A DNA stretch of 64,000 bases from FEN-1297 sp963834015. Its GTDB lineage: Bacteria; Bacteroidota; Ignavibacteria; Ignavibacteriales; Ignavibacteriaceae. Position numbers and translations under genes: made by a program. The stretch spans positions 868,001 to 932,000 of the forward strand of contig CAWIAG010000003.1 in NCBI GenBank assembly GCA_963834015.1. The letters are read 5' to 3'. This document shows, in pieces, positions 56,952 through 64,000 of this stretch; position 1 is the first letter of the stretch; each line of letters starts with the position of its first letter. A model generated the notes under the pieces. That model worked only from the letters and a program-made list of their open reading frames with translations, did no database searches and was not told where the DNA came from.

Positions 56952-57249
56952 AGAATTTTCTTTAACTTTATCCGGGTAACTTTTTTTTGCTGTTATCCAT
57001 TTATTTAGGAACAATCACAAACATCGGTTAAAAAATAATATTATAAAATAAAAAGTAAAATATCTCTAATAAAATATCAATAAATGTGATACGGGTAGAA
57101 CAACTTTTTAAATTAACAATCGGGGGACACGTTAAGTTATAAATATACCATTCATAAATTTGTTTAACTATATTAAAGCAGCGATTAATTATTCATTTTT
57201 AAGTAGAATAATCTTTGAATGATTTATACAATTATTAGGATAAAAATAA

Positions 57250-57933
57250 ATGAGCACGAATGTAACCCAAAAATTAAAGGTAATTATCACAGGCAGTACA
57301 GGCATGGTGGGTGAAGGAGTCTTGCACGAATGCTTACAACATCCAATAGTGGAGAGAATATTGGTTATTAATAGAAAACCCTGCGGAGTAACTCACCCGA
57401 AGCTGACTGAAATAATAAGCGGTGATTTTTTTAATTTTTCAAGTATTGAAGATCAGTTAACTGTTTACAACGCCTGTTTCTTTTGCCTGGGTACTTCTTC
57501 AATTGGTATAAAACCGGATGAATATTATAAAATCACCTACACACTTACATTATACTTTGCCGGGGTATTGAGCAAACTCAATGCGGGGATGACTTTTTGT
57601 TATGTTTCAGGAGCCGGAACAGACAGCAGTGAAAATGGACATAGCAGGTGGGCAAGGGTAAAAGGGAAAACAGAGAACGATTTAATGAAATTACCTTTTA
57701 AACAAGTATATGCCTTTCGACCAGGATTTATTAAGCCGACGAAAGGGTTACAAAACATACTATCCTTTTACAAATATATCACCTGGCTGTTTCCAATTGG
57801 ACGTTTCCTGTATCCCAATGGTTTTTGTACATTAAAAGAAATCGGTATTGCCATGATAAATACAGTTAATCTTGGATATGAAAAAAATATTTTACAGGGA
57901 AATGATATAATCTCTCTATCGAGAAAAAGCTAA
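57250..57933 (+). CDS. NAD(P)-binding protein, atypical short-chain epimerase family
   Basis: A 227-residue Rossmann-fold protein. The nucleotide-binding loop is KVIITGSTGMVGEGVLHECL. YVSGAGTDSSENGHSRWARVKGKTE resembles the SDR active-site region, but with the Tyr-x3-Lys motif altered. Such proteins act as NAD(P)H-dependent reductases or redox sensors; the substrate is unknown. The gene is monocistronic on the plus strand and is followed by a terminator-like stem-loop at 58013. Confidence 0.8.
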   Translation: MSTNVTQKLKVIITGSTGMVGEGVLHECLQHPIVERILVINRKPCGVTHPKLTEIISGDFFNFSSIEDQLTVYNACFFCLGTSSIGIKPDEYYKITYTLTLYFAGVLSKLNAGMTFCYVSGAGTDSSENGHSRWARVKGKTENDLMKLPFKQVYAFRPGFIKPTKGLQNILSFYKYITWLFPIGRFLYPNGFCTLKEIGIAMINTVNLGYEKNILQGNDIISLSRKS

Positions 57934-58012
57934 ACCTTAAAGGGGATATTATTCGGCATCATGATCGATAATTAATCGAAAAGTATCGCTACAGATTCCT
58001 TCTGAGCAGTTC

Positions 58013-58040
58013 CCTCGGAAGAACCCGAGGTTTCCGTTTT
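58013..58040 (+). terminator. Rho-independent terminator candidate
   Basis: CCTCGG (58013-58018) and CCGAGG (58025-58030) form a perfect six-pair stem around AAGAAC, followed by TTTCCGTTTT. It lies ~80 bp after the plus-strand epimerase gene and would end that transcript before the oppositely oriented tRNA genes. Confidence 0.6.
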
Positions 58041-58059
58041 CAATGAAAATTAATGGGAG

Positions 58060-58133
58060 TAGCGCGTACGGGATTCGAACCCGTGGTCTCTGCCTTGAGA
58101 GGGCAGCGTCCTAAGCCACTAGACGAACGCGCC
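58060..58133 (-). tRNA. tRNA-Glu (CTC anticodon)
   Basis: Minus-strand cloverleaf of 74 bases: acceptor GGCGCGT/ACGCGCT, D-arm TCGTCTAGTGGC, anticodon stem CTGCC/GGCAG with loop CTCTCAA (anticodon CTC, reads GAG), T-arm CGGGTTCGAATCCCG, discriminator A. CCA is not encoded. A tRNA-Gln gene lies ~100 bp upstream on the same strand. Confidence 0.95.
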
Positions 58134-58229
58134 TGTTTTTATAATAGCAACTTCACAAAACCATCAACACCTCATAAATAATATACTAAAACATTACTGA
58201 TTATTAAATGCTAGTTGACAGTTGATGTG

Positions 58230-58302
58230 CTGCCCCGCTAGGGCTCGAACCTAGACTTTCCTGATCCAGAGTCAGGCGTGTTGCCAATTACACCACGGGG
58301 CA
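58230..58302 (-). tRNA. tRNA-Gln (CTG anticodon)
   Basis: Minus-strand cloverleaf of 73 bases: acceptor TGCCCCG/CGGGGCA, D-arm GGTGTAATTGGCAAC, anticodon stem CCTGA/TCAGG with loop CTCTGGA (anticodon CTG, reads CAG), T-arm CTAGGTTCGAGCCCTAG, discriminator G. CCA is not encoded. Confidence 0.95.
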
Positions 58303-58475
58303 AAAAATTTATTTTTTAAGATGTAAAAAATATCACTTTTATTAATACTTAACAAATTCATAATCGAAGAATTTTACCGAAGAATTTACTCTGGTATAAG
58401 AGATTTCTCTCAAGATTCATGTCACAGCATAATTATTAGATTTATTGATACTTTAACAGATAAAAAAAAATATTT

Positions 58476-59105
58476 ATGAAATCTGTTAATTTAACTCCAT
58501 TTTTTGCAAAAAAGGATAAAATCGCTAAAACAAATATTGATTCTGCTCTTCAAAAATTAGTTGAAGGTAATAAGCGCTATTCAAGCGGGGAATCAATTTA
58601 TCCCAATCAAACTGCAGAGTATCGAATTAATGTAGCTAAAAAACCTCGTCCGTTTGCCGTTATTTTAAGCTGCTCTGATTCCCGTGTTCCCCCCGAAATT
58701 ATTTTTGACCTTGGAATAGGTGATTTATTTGTAATACGCAATGCAGGAAATATTATCAATAATGAAGCCCTCGGCAGTATTGAATATGCAGTTCAATATT
58801 TCGGCGTGAAGTTAATTGTTGTAATGGGGCATAATAGATGCGGCGCTGTTTCTGCAGCAGTACAAGGCGGAGAATTTCCCGGACATATTAAATACCTGTT
58901 AGAAGCTATCAAACCCGCAGTGGAAAAAGCTAAGCGTAAAAATGGAGATGTAGTGCAAAACTCAGTAAATGAAAATATTGTAAAGGTAGTTGAAAAGTTA
59001 AACTTTTCTGAGCCTATTTTAAAGCAGCTTGTTAATCTCGGAAAAATAAATATTATTGGTGCATGTTATGATATGGATAATGGAAGTGTAACTTTCGGAT
59101 TGTAA
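58476..59105 (+). CDS. Beta-class carbonic anhydrase
   Basis: A 209-residue enzyme interconverting CO2 and bicarbonate. Zinc ligands Cys66, His119 and Cys122 are in SCSDSRVPPE and GHNRCGAV; the Asp68-Arg70 dyad of the active site is present. No signal peptide, so cytoplasmic. It is the last clearly intact chromosomal gene before a run of broken genes. Confidence 0.95.
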   Translation: MKSVNLTPFFAKKDKIAKTNIDSALQKLVEGNKRYSSGESIYPNQTAEYRINVAKKPRPFAVILSCSDSRVPPEIIFDLGIGDLFVIRNAGNIINNEALGSIEYAVQYFGVKLIVVMGHNRCGAVSAAVQGGEFPGHIKYLLEAIKPAVEKAKRKNGDVVQNSVNENIVKVVEKLNFSEPILKQLVNLGKINIIGACYDMDNGSVTFGL

Positions 59106-59272
59106 AACTTGTTCATTATAAAACCCCGGTTCGAATATAATTTTAAATCGTTTGAAGTTAACAAAAGAGTAATCTATTATATTTTGCAAATTTTAATCAT
59201 CAATTTAATTTGAAATGGGAATCAAAGGGCTATCTTTAGATAAAGTATTTTAATTATTACTACTGCATATAA
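59106..59272. other. Short AT-rich gap, nothing assigned
   Basis: No ORF, stem-loop or RNA motif that I can support between the carbonic anhydrase gene and the first pseudogene. Confidence 0.4.
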
Positions 59273-59431
59273 ATGATTGATAAAACTTCAATTCGTATAA
59301 TCAGAAAGAAAGATCAGAAAGGCGATTTCGAATTCTGGTAAACCCAATCATATTCAACTCGCCTCGAAACATTGGAGTCTATCCGGAAAGAATATAACAG
59401 TTGGAATTATGGTAATAAGCAAAGATTTTAA
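59273..59431 (+). pseudogene. Remnant of a small ORF resembling nucleotidyltransferase-associated proteins
   Basis: From ATG 59273 the frame reads MIDKTSIRIIRKKDQKGDFE, FW, then TAA at 59339-59341, and continues in the same frame as TQSYSTRLETLESIRKEYNS, WNYGNKQRF to a stop at 59429. A pattern 'FW.s.sy.eRL..LE.iR.eYn.W' is familiar from short proteins encoded beside nucleotidyltransferase-type toxins. The in-frame stop splits it. No nucleotidyltransferase is adjacent. The family memory is from general knowledge and was not searched. Confidence 0.55.
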
Positions 59432-59985
59432 AGAGTTTATACAATTATTAAACGAGCGTAAAGTTCGTTACCTTATTTTTTTAATTATATTTGTGTTCGT
59501 ACAATTTGTCAAAATAATTATGTAATAAATACCTATCTAAACAAAATATGGATGAACAAGAAACTGAATATATTGTTGATTGGTATAAGAATATAGAGAA
59601 TCGACTTTTAGATATTATTCAATTTATTCCCTAAAATGATTCGACCAAATCGGTTTCTTTACCTGCATTATCTGGGATAGTTATCGAGTCTGCTTGTTTA
59701 ATCGATACAATTTTAAGAGAAGAATATCCTTCTAATAAAAAGGGGGATAAATTAAATATTGAAAATTATGCTAGGTATTATGAACCTAAATATAATTTAT
59801 CTGAGTACAAATCTATTATCTACATTTATCCAACTCAATATATTATACCTTTTAATAGTTGGTATGATGACAAAAATAAGAAATACATACAATTATTATG
59901 GTGGAAGAATATGATGTACCCCAAAAACTGGACAATAATTTAAGGTGGAAAATACTTAAATTATAATAAGCGAAAGGAGCTTAAA

Positions 59986-60276
59986 ATGTCTGGAAAGAGA
60001 AAAAACTATAGTGCCGAACTAAAAGCAAAAATAGCCTTGGAAGCAATCAAGGGGTACAGCAGCATAAATGAAATTGCAAAGGAATATAAAGTTCATCCGA
60101 ACCAGATTAGCAATTGGAAAAAACAGTTGTTAGAAAATCTTCCTGGTATTTTTGATAATCCAAGGGGACCAAAAACAGATGGAAGCACTGACTTAACAGA
60201 GCAGCTCTACCGGCAGATAGGTAAACAGCAAGTAGAACTTGAGTGGTTAAAAAAAAAGTACGAGCCATTCAGTTAA
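59986..60276 (+). CDS. IS3-family transposase OrfA
   Basis: A 96-residue HTH protein: SAELKAKIALEAIKGYSS, then VHPNQISNWKKQLLEN forms the recognition helix, with a C-terminal leucine-zipper-like VELEWLKKK. AAAGGAG lies upstream of the ATG. It binds the element's inverted repeats. The frame ends past a run of nine A at 60249-60257, the junction with orfB. Confidence 0.92.
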   Translation: MSGKRKNYSAELKAKIALEAIKGYSSINEIAKEYKVHPNQISNWKKQLLENLPGIFDNPRGPKTDGSTDLTEQLYRQIGKQQVELEWLKKKYEPFS

Positions 60277-61093
60277 AGATCTCAAAGAGTTAATAGACCA
60301 TGATTATGATCATCTCAGCATAACTGAGCAGTGTTCTTTGATAAAATTACCCCGTTCGAGCTATTACAGCCATCCATTAGGAGTAACGGCTGCAGAACTC
60401 GAAATAATGAACCGGATAGATAAAATTTATACAAAATATCCATTTTATGGAGTTAGAAAAATAACTGATGAATTCAGAAAAATGGGAATGATTTATAACC
60501 ATAAACGGATATGGAGATTGATGCAATTGATGGGAATACAGGCACTTATACCGAAAAGAAATCTTAGTAAACACAACAAAGATCATCATATATTTCCATA
60601 TCTTTTAAGGAATATAGACATCACAGAAACAGATCAGGTCTGGAGTACTGATATAACATATATCCCAATGTATAAGGGCTTTGCTTATCTTGTGGCCGTA
60701 ATTGACTGGTTCAGCAGATATGTGCTTTCTTGGGAGATATCAAATACTCTTGATGTTTATTTCTGTCTTAACGCTCTTGATAAGGCATTAAGGTCAGGTA
60801 AACCGGAAATATTCAATACAGATCAGGGCAGCCAGTTTACGAGCTTAAGTTTTGTTAATAAAGTACTGGACAATAATATAAGGCTAAGCATGGATTCAAA
60901 AGGTAGAGCTTTAGATAATATTTTCATTGAACGATTATGGAGAAGTCTTAAGTATGAAGATATTTACTTGAAAGAATACCAAAGTTTCCCTGAACTATAT
61001 GAAGGACTTAGAAAATATTTTAACTTTTATAACAATGAAAGAAGTCATCAGGCTTTAGGTTATAAAACACCAGTAGAAATTTATAGGAATTAA
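60254..61093 (+). CDS. IS3-family transposase OrfB (DDE integrase core)
   Basis: The coding frame is open from the A-run with SHSVKDLKELIDHDYDHLSI, the usual OrfB N-terminus; an initiation codon (TTG) appears only at 60338. HTH_21-like segment (FYGVRKITDEFRKMGMIYNH) and rve core with Asp in STDITYIPM, Asp in NTDQGSQFTS and Glu in IFIERLWRSL. OrfB is one base ahead of orfA's frame rather than one behind as in typical IS3 elements. The stop lies ~70 bases before the right repeat. Confidence 0.9.
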   Translation, partial: KSTSHSVKDLKELIDHDYDHLSITEQCSLIKLPRSSYYSHPLGVTAAELEIMNRIDKIYTKYPFYGVRKITDEFRKMGMIYNHKRIWRLMQLMGIQALIPKRNLSKHNKDHHIFPYLLRNIDITETDQVWSTDITYIPMYKGFAYLVAVIDWFSRYVLSWEISNTLDVYFCLNALDKALRSGKPEIFNTDQGSQFTSLSFVNKVLDNNIRLSMDSKGRALDNIFIERLWRSLKYEDIYLKEYQSFPELYEGLRKYFNFYNNERSHQALGYKTPVEIYRN

Positions 61094-61593
61094 TAAAATA
61101 TTTAACTAAAATTATACACCTTAAACTAAGGAAAAAGCTGTCCAAACAATGGGGTACACCATAGAATTATAATAACCTAAAACATAATCGTATTAAAAAT
61201 ATTGATTCATCAACTTTGCAAACAACAATATTATCACTATGCGGCCTGTTCCAAGTTATTGCAAAGATACCAACATTCCTAAATTCATTAATTAGAAATG
61301 AAATGTTATCCTTCGGAAATGATTTTATTGAAAGTGTTAAAGATGAGTTAAAAAAAGAAAATTGTAAGTATACTTTTTTAATTGAGTCAAAGCTTTTTGC
61401 ATCACCTGTTGGGAAAAATCCATTTCCAAATGATATAAATGACATACAGGTATTTCATTTCGGAAATAGTAAAAAATTAATAAAATTTTTAGGTAAATAT
61501 TGAAGAAAGATAACAAGCCTAAATTTAGCTATTCAGTTGAAAAGATCTTTTATTAAACTTTATTTCTTAGGTTTATAATTCTTTGCTATTTTA

Positions 61594-62383
61594 ACGACAA
61601 CAATTTTAGTAAAAACAAGAAAGCCAGAACCTCTGCTTACAGATGAAATTAATATAAAATACATAGGCGGACCGACGGCACTGTTTGAAGTGGGAGGATT
61701 ATAATTCCTAACCGACCCCACTTTTGATTCGGCTGATAGCCAGTACAAACCCAAATATATACTCTGCAGAAACTAAGCAGCCCCAAAATAAGCTCCAACG
61801 ATTTAGGTCATATAGATTTTGTATTGCTTAGCCATGATCATCATTTTGATAATCTTGATAATTCGGGACGAATGATGCTGATTAAGGCAGGTAAAGTTTA
61901 TACAACTACAGCGGGAGCGGAACGTCTTGGCAATAATGCAGTCGGACTTAATAACTGGGAAAGAATAAATATTCCAACTAAAGACGGACTTACTTTGCAG
62001 ATAACCGGCACTCCGGCTAGGCATGGCCCTGCCGATGGAGACCGCGGCCTGGTTACCGGGTTTGTACTGAATTTTCAGGGTGAGGATGATGTAGTTTAAT
62101 TTCGGGAGACACCGTCTGGTATGAAGGAGTTGCCGAAGTAGCTAATCGGTTTAATATAAAAATCGCTTTTCTGTTTATGGGCGCTGCTGTAGTAAAAGAA
62201 GTCGGCACCCAGCCTCTCACGATGACCGCTGAAGAAGCAATTTTAGCTGCTCAATGTTTTGTAAGTGCAAAGATAGATCCTCTTCATTTTGAGGGCTGGG
62301 GACATTTTAGCGAATCATATAAAGAAATTCAAAATAGTTTTGAAAAAGCTGGCATTTCGGAACGTTTATATTGGCCGAAGTAA
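61594..62383 (+). pseudogene. MBL-fold metallo-hydrolase, multiply broken
   Basis: Consecutive frames together spell one MBL-fold hydrolase. Frame 1 from ~61594: INIKYIGGPTALFEVGGL, stop TAA at 61702-61704, then FLTDPTFDSADSQYKPKY. A frameshift near 61770 leads to KLSSPKISSNDLGHIDFVLL, SHDHHFDNLD (the zinc-binding HxHHxD) through TPARHGP and VTGFVLNFQG. A second shift near 62095, at a short T-run, leads to LISGDTVWYEGVAEV and GAAVVKEVG, ending IDPLHFEGWGHFSESYKEI...LYWPK. One stop and two frameshifts make it non-functional. The start codon is not clear. Confidence 0.85.
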
Positions 62384-62581
62384 AAATTCTTTGTAGCCGA
62401 TAAACAAATCAATTAACAGATGAATTCCGGGCAGCGATAAAATAAGTGGGCCAAACATCATATGAAATCGATTTAGCTTTATCTATAATTTATAATAATT
62501 TAATGATTAGTTTTTAGATTTTTTCTATGATGCTAATACCTTATTTTTCTATTAACTATTTCTAAATTAAATTTATTTAAA

Positions 62582-63439
62582 ATGCGTATATTATTATTAA
62601 TATTCTTTTGCAGTTTAATTTTTTATGCTTCGGGAAAAATTTATGCACAAAGCTATTACTTTTCTGATCAAATAGGCAAGTTTAAAAATGCCTCTGCTTT
62701 AACATATTCTACAGCCGGATTTATCTACGTTACAGATTCCGGTACCGATGAAATTTACAAACTTGATACCGCGGGAAATGTATTAAAATCTGCAGGCGGG
62801 TTCGGCTGGGATCCTGGTTTGTTTGATGATCCTACGGGTGTTTTTGCTAATCCTCTCACGGTTTATGTTTGCGATAAAAATAATCACCGTGTTCAAAGAT
62901 TTGATAAAGACTTGAATAATTTTTGGCTGCTGACCACCCGCAACAGTGATACTACAGACTTGAGATTCGGGTACCCTTTAGGGTGTATGGTTTCACAGCA
63001 AGGTGACCTTTATATAATTGACTCGGAAAATAAACGTATAGTAAAGTTTGATTTATTTGGAAACTTTGTACTCAACTTCGGCGGTTATGATGCCGGAAAT
63101 TATTCATTATCGGCTCCGCAAAGCATCGCCATCTCAAATAGCAACTGCCTTTTTGTGGCCGACGGGAAACAAATAGTTATCTTCGATCAGTACGGAAACG
63201 GATCTGGAATAGTAAGTTCTATGAATGAATTAAAAAAAATCAATATAACTTACAATATGCTTAGTGTATGTTCAGATAGTGCAGTTTACTTTTGTAATTT
63301 AAATTTACAAGACCTAAAATTAAAAGAATTAAATTTGAATGGAATAGACAAAACACTGGAAATTAAAGACAGTTTCATTTTATTCAATAAGTTATATGTA
63401 TTAACAAAAGAAACTATTTTAGTATTTATTAAATTATAA
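62582..63439 (+). CDS. Secreted NHL-type beta-propeller protein
   Basis: A 285-residue protein with a signal peptide (LLLIFFCSLIFYASGKIYAQ) and NHL-like repeats, e.g. GFIYVTDSGTDEIYKLDTAG, PLTVYVCDKNNHRVQRFDKD and GDLYIIDSENKRIVKFDLFG, enough for most of a six-bladed propeller. There is no sorting domain, so it is periplasmic or outer-membrane associated. The following membrane protein gene lies 69 bp downstream. Binding partner unknown. Confidence 0.8.
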   Translation: MRILLLIFFCSLIFYASGKIYAQSYYFSDQIGKFKNASALTYSTAGFIYVTDSGTDEIYKLDTAGNVLKSAGGFGWDPGLFDDPTGVFANPLTVYVCDKNNHRVQRFDKDLNNFWLLTTRNSDTTDLRFGYPLGCMVSQQGDLYIIDSENKRIVKFDLFGNFVLNFGGYDAGNYSLSAPQSIAISNSNCLFVADGKQIVIFDQYGNGSGIVSSMNELKKINITYNMLSVCSDSAVYFCNLNLQDLKLKELNLNGIDKTLEIKDSFILFNKLYVLTKETILVFIKL

Positions 63440-63508
63440 AAGAATAATGCCTGATAATCCTTTTAGGAACCAGATATTCTTAAAGAATTATATACTTATC
63501 GGAAATAA

Positions 63509-64000
63509 ATGCACTATATACCCTTAAATAATATTTTATCTCAAGGAATTAAAAAACATCTAACAAGGTCATTAACATTCAGATTGATATTATTTATTTC
63601 TTTGTCATGCTGGTGTATGGGGTTTTTAATTGGTTCTATTTTTCCAAATTCTGTATATAGTATAATTTCTTTACCATTTTTGAAAATAATTTACAGAATA
63701 GTATGCCACCAGATTATCGAAAAATCATTTTTTTATAATGGCCATTATTTTATGGTTTGCGCCCGGTGTACCGGAATTTATACCGGGGCGCTAATCATTT
63801 CTTTTATTTCGTTATTCGCATTACATAAGCTATCTGAAAATATTAAAATGCTTTCTATAGCAGCAATTCCTATGATTATTGATGTGATTTCAACTTCGAC
63901 GGGGATATATTCTTATCATAAGGTTTTTGCCCTTCTTACAGGAATATTTTTTGGTTCGGCTGTATTTGCTTATATTTTGGCTGTTATAGAAAATAATTTT
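63509..64000 (+). CDS. DUF2085 membrane protein (3' end outside window)
   Basis: The frame is open from ATG 63509 to the end of the window (164 codons). The DUF2085 signature is present: IVCHQIIEKSFFYNGHYF followed by MVCARCTGIYTGALI, with paired Cys residues that may bind metal or form disulfides. At least four hydrophobic segments are seen. These proteins are small polytopic membrane proteins of unknown function. Confidence 0.85.
   Translation, partial: MHYIPLNNILSQGIKKHLTRSLTFRLILFISLSCWCMGFLIGSIFPNSVYSIISLPFLKIIYRIVCHQIIEKSFFYNGHYFMVCARCTGIYTGALIISFISLFALHKLSENIKMLSIAAIPMIIDVISTSTGIYSYHKVFALLTGIFFGSAVFAYILAVIENNF

Larger units (their letters stand above)
59911..61162 (+). mobile_element. 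IS3-family insertion sequence, 1252 bp, 5-bp target duplication
   Basis: Terminal inverted repeats: left ATGATGTACCCCA (59911-59923) and right, reverse-complemented, ATGGTGTACCCCA (61150-61162), extending with mismatches to CTGGACA/TTTGGACA. The 5-bp sequence AGAAT occurs immediately left (59906-59910) and right (61163-61167), a clean target-site duplication. Inside are orfA and orfB. The clean ends and identical duplications suggest a recent insertion. Confidence 0.92.
59548..61503 (+). pseudogene. HEPN-like hypothetical protein, broken by a stop codon and by an IS
   Basis: Frame 59548-59910 begins MDEQETEYIVDWYKNIENRL, meets an in-frame TAA at 59632, and continues open to LLWWKN at 59910. 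The IS occupies 59911-61162. After it and one copy of the duplicated AGAAT the frame resumes at 61168 as YNNLKHNRIKNIDSST to a stop at 61503. Element plus duplication is 1257 bases, a multiple of three, so removing them rejoins the frame. The rejoined W-W-K-N-Y-N-N-L-K-H-N-R is the 'WW.aYN.vKH.R' pattern I associate with HEPN-like proteins. The original would be about 230 residues. Some HEPN proteins are RNases in defence systems; function here is unproven. Confidence 0.75.

Noticed and set aside
58013..58030. Terminator for the tRNA genes on the minus strand
   Set aside because: On the minus strand the stem is followed by GAACTGCTC, with no T-run; the T-rich side faces the plus strand.
1..64000. 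CRISPR array, prophage or large defence island
   Set aside because: No regularly spaced repeats, cas genes, phage structural genes or intact defence operons were seen.

Overview
The window looks like a chromosome segment of a member of the Ignavibacteria (Ignavibacteriota, Bacteroidota/Chlorobiota group). This is inferred from gene content: an AT-rich genome, type IX secretion genes (porU, porV) and C-terminal sorting domains, a complete alternative complex III (ACIII) next to an A2-type haem-copper oxidase, a DUF3417-type alpha-glucan phosphorylase, YbbR, and many large secreted or outer-membrane beta proteins. No marker gene fixes the genus.

Layout. 0-10.7 kb: end of a serine hydrolase, a VWA/MoxR-type AAA pair, an unrecognised Asn/Ser-rich protein, glycogen phosphorylase, a histidine kinase with a degenerate receiver, and an M24 peptidase. 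10.8-13.8 kb is a rearranged scar: the 3' part of a secreted papain-like peptidase gene abuts a 5'-truncated transposase gene, followed by the 5' half of a tmRNA gene (tag ending ALAA) whose 3' end I cannot find. 13.9-29.3 kb is one respiratory block on the minus strand: ActA, a 78-residue membrane protein, ActB, ActC, a fused ActD-ActE, ActF, an extra monohaem cytochrome c and a SCO copper chaperone. After a 480-bp gap come coxA, coxC, ctaF, coxB, haem O synthase and a membrane-anchored cytochrome c. Together they would carry electrons from quinol through cytochrome c to oxygen.

29.6-43 kb is mostly housekeeping on the minus strand: a GlcD/GlcF-like oxidase, an S41 peptidase, thymidylate kinase, YbbR, RuvX, RelA/SpoT, a frameshifted TPR protein and Der. 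A PAS histidine kinase lies on the plus strand. 43.3-55.2 kb holds envelope genes: a metalloprotease/propeller/barrel protein and a porU-porV-M6 run. The M6 protein has lost its zinc-binding HExxH, and a stray copy of the porU 3' end lies just upstream of porU.

55.4-58.5 kb: an HD hydrolase, endonuclease III, a thioredoxin-like ferredoxin, an NAD(P)-binding protein, tRNA-Glu(CTC) and tRNA-Gln(CTG). 58.5-62.4 kb starts with a beta-carbonic anhydrase and then becomes a gene graveyard: a small broken ORF, a HEPN-like gene broken by a stop codon and by a complete IS3-family element with 5-bp target duplications, and a multiply broken MBL-fold hydrolase. The window ends with a secreted beta-propeller protein and the start of a DUF2085 membrane protein.

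All functions are inferred from sequence read by eye. No database search was possible.
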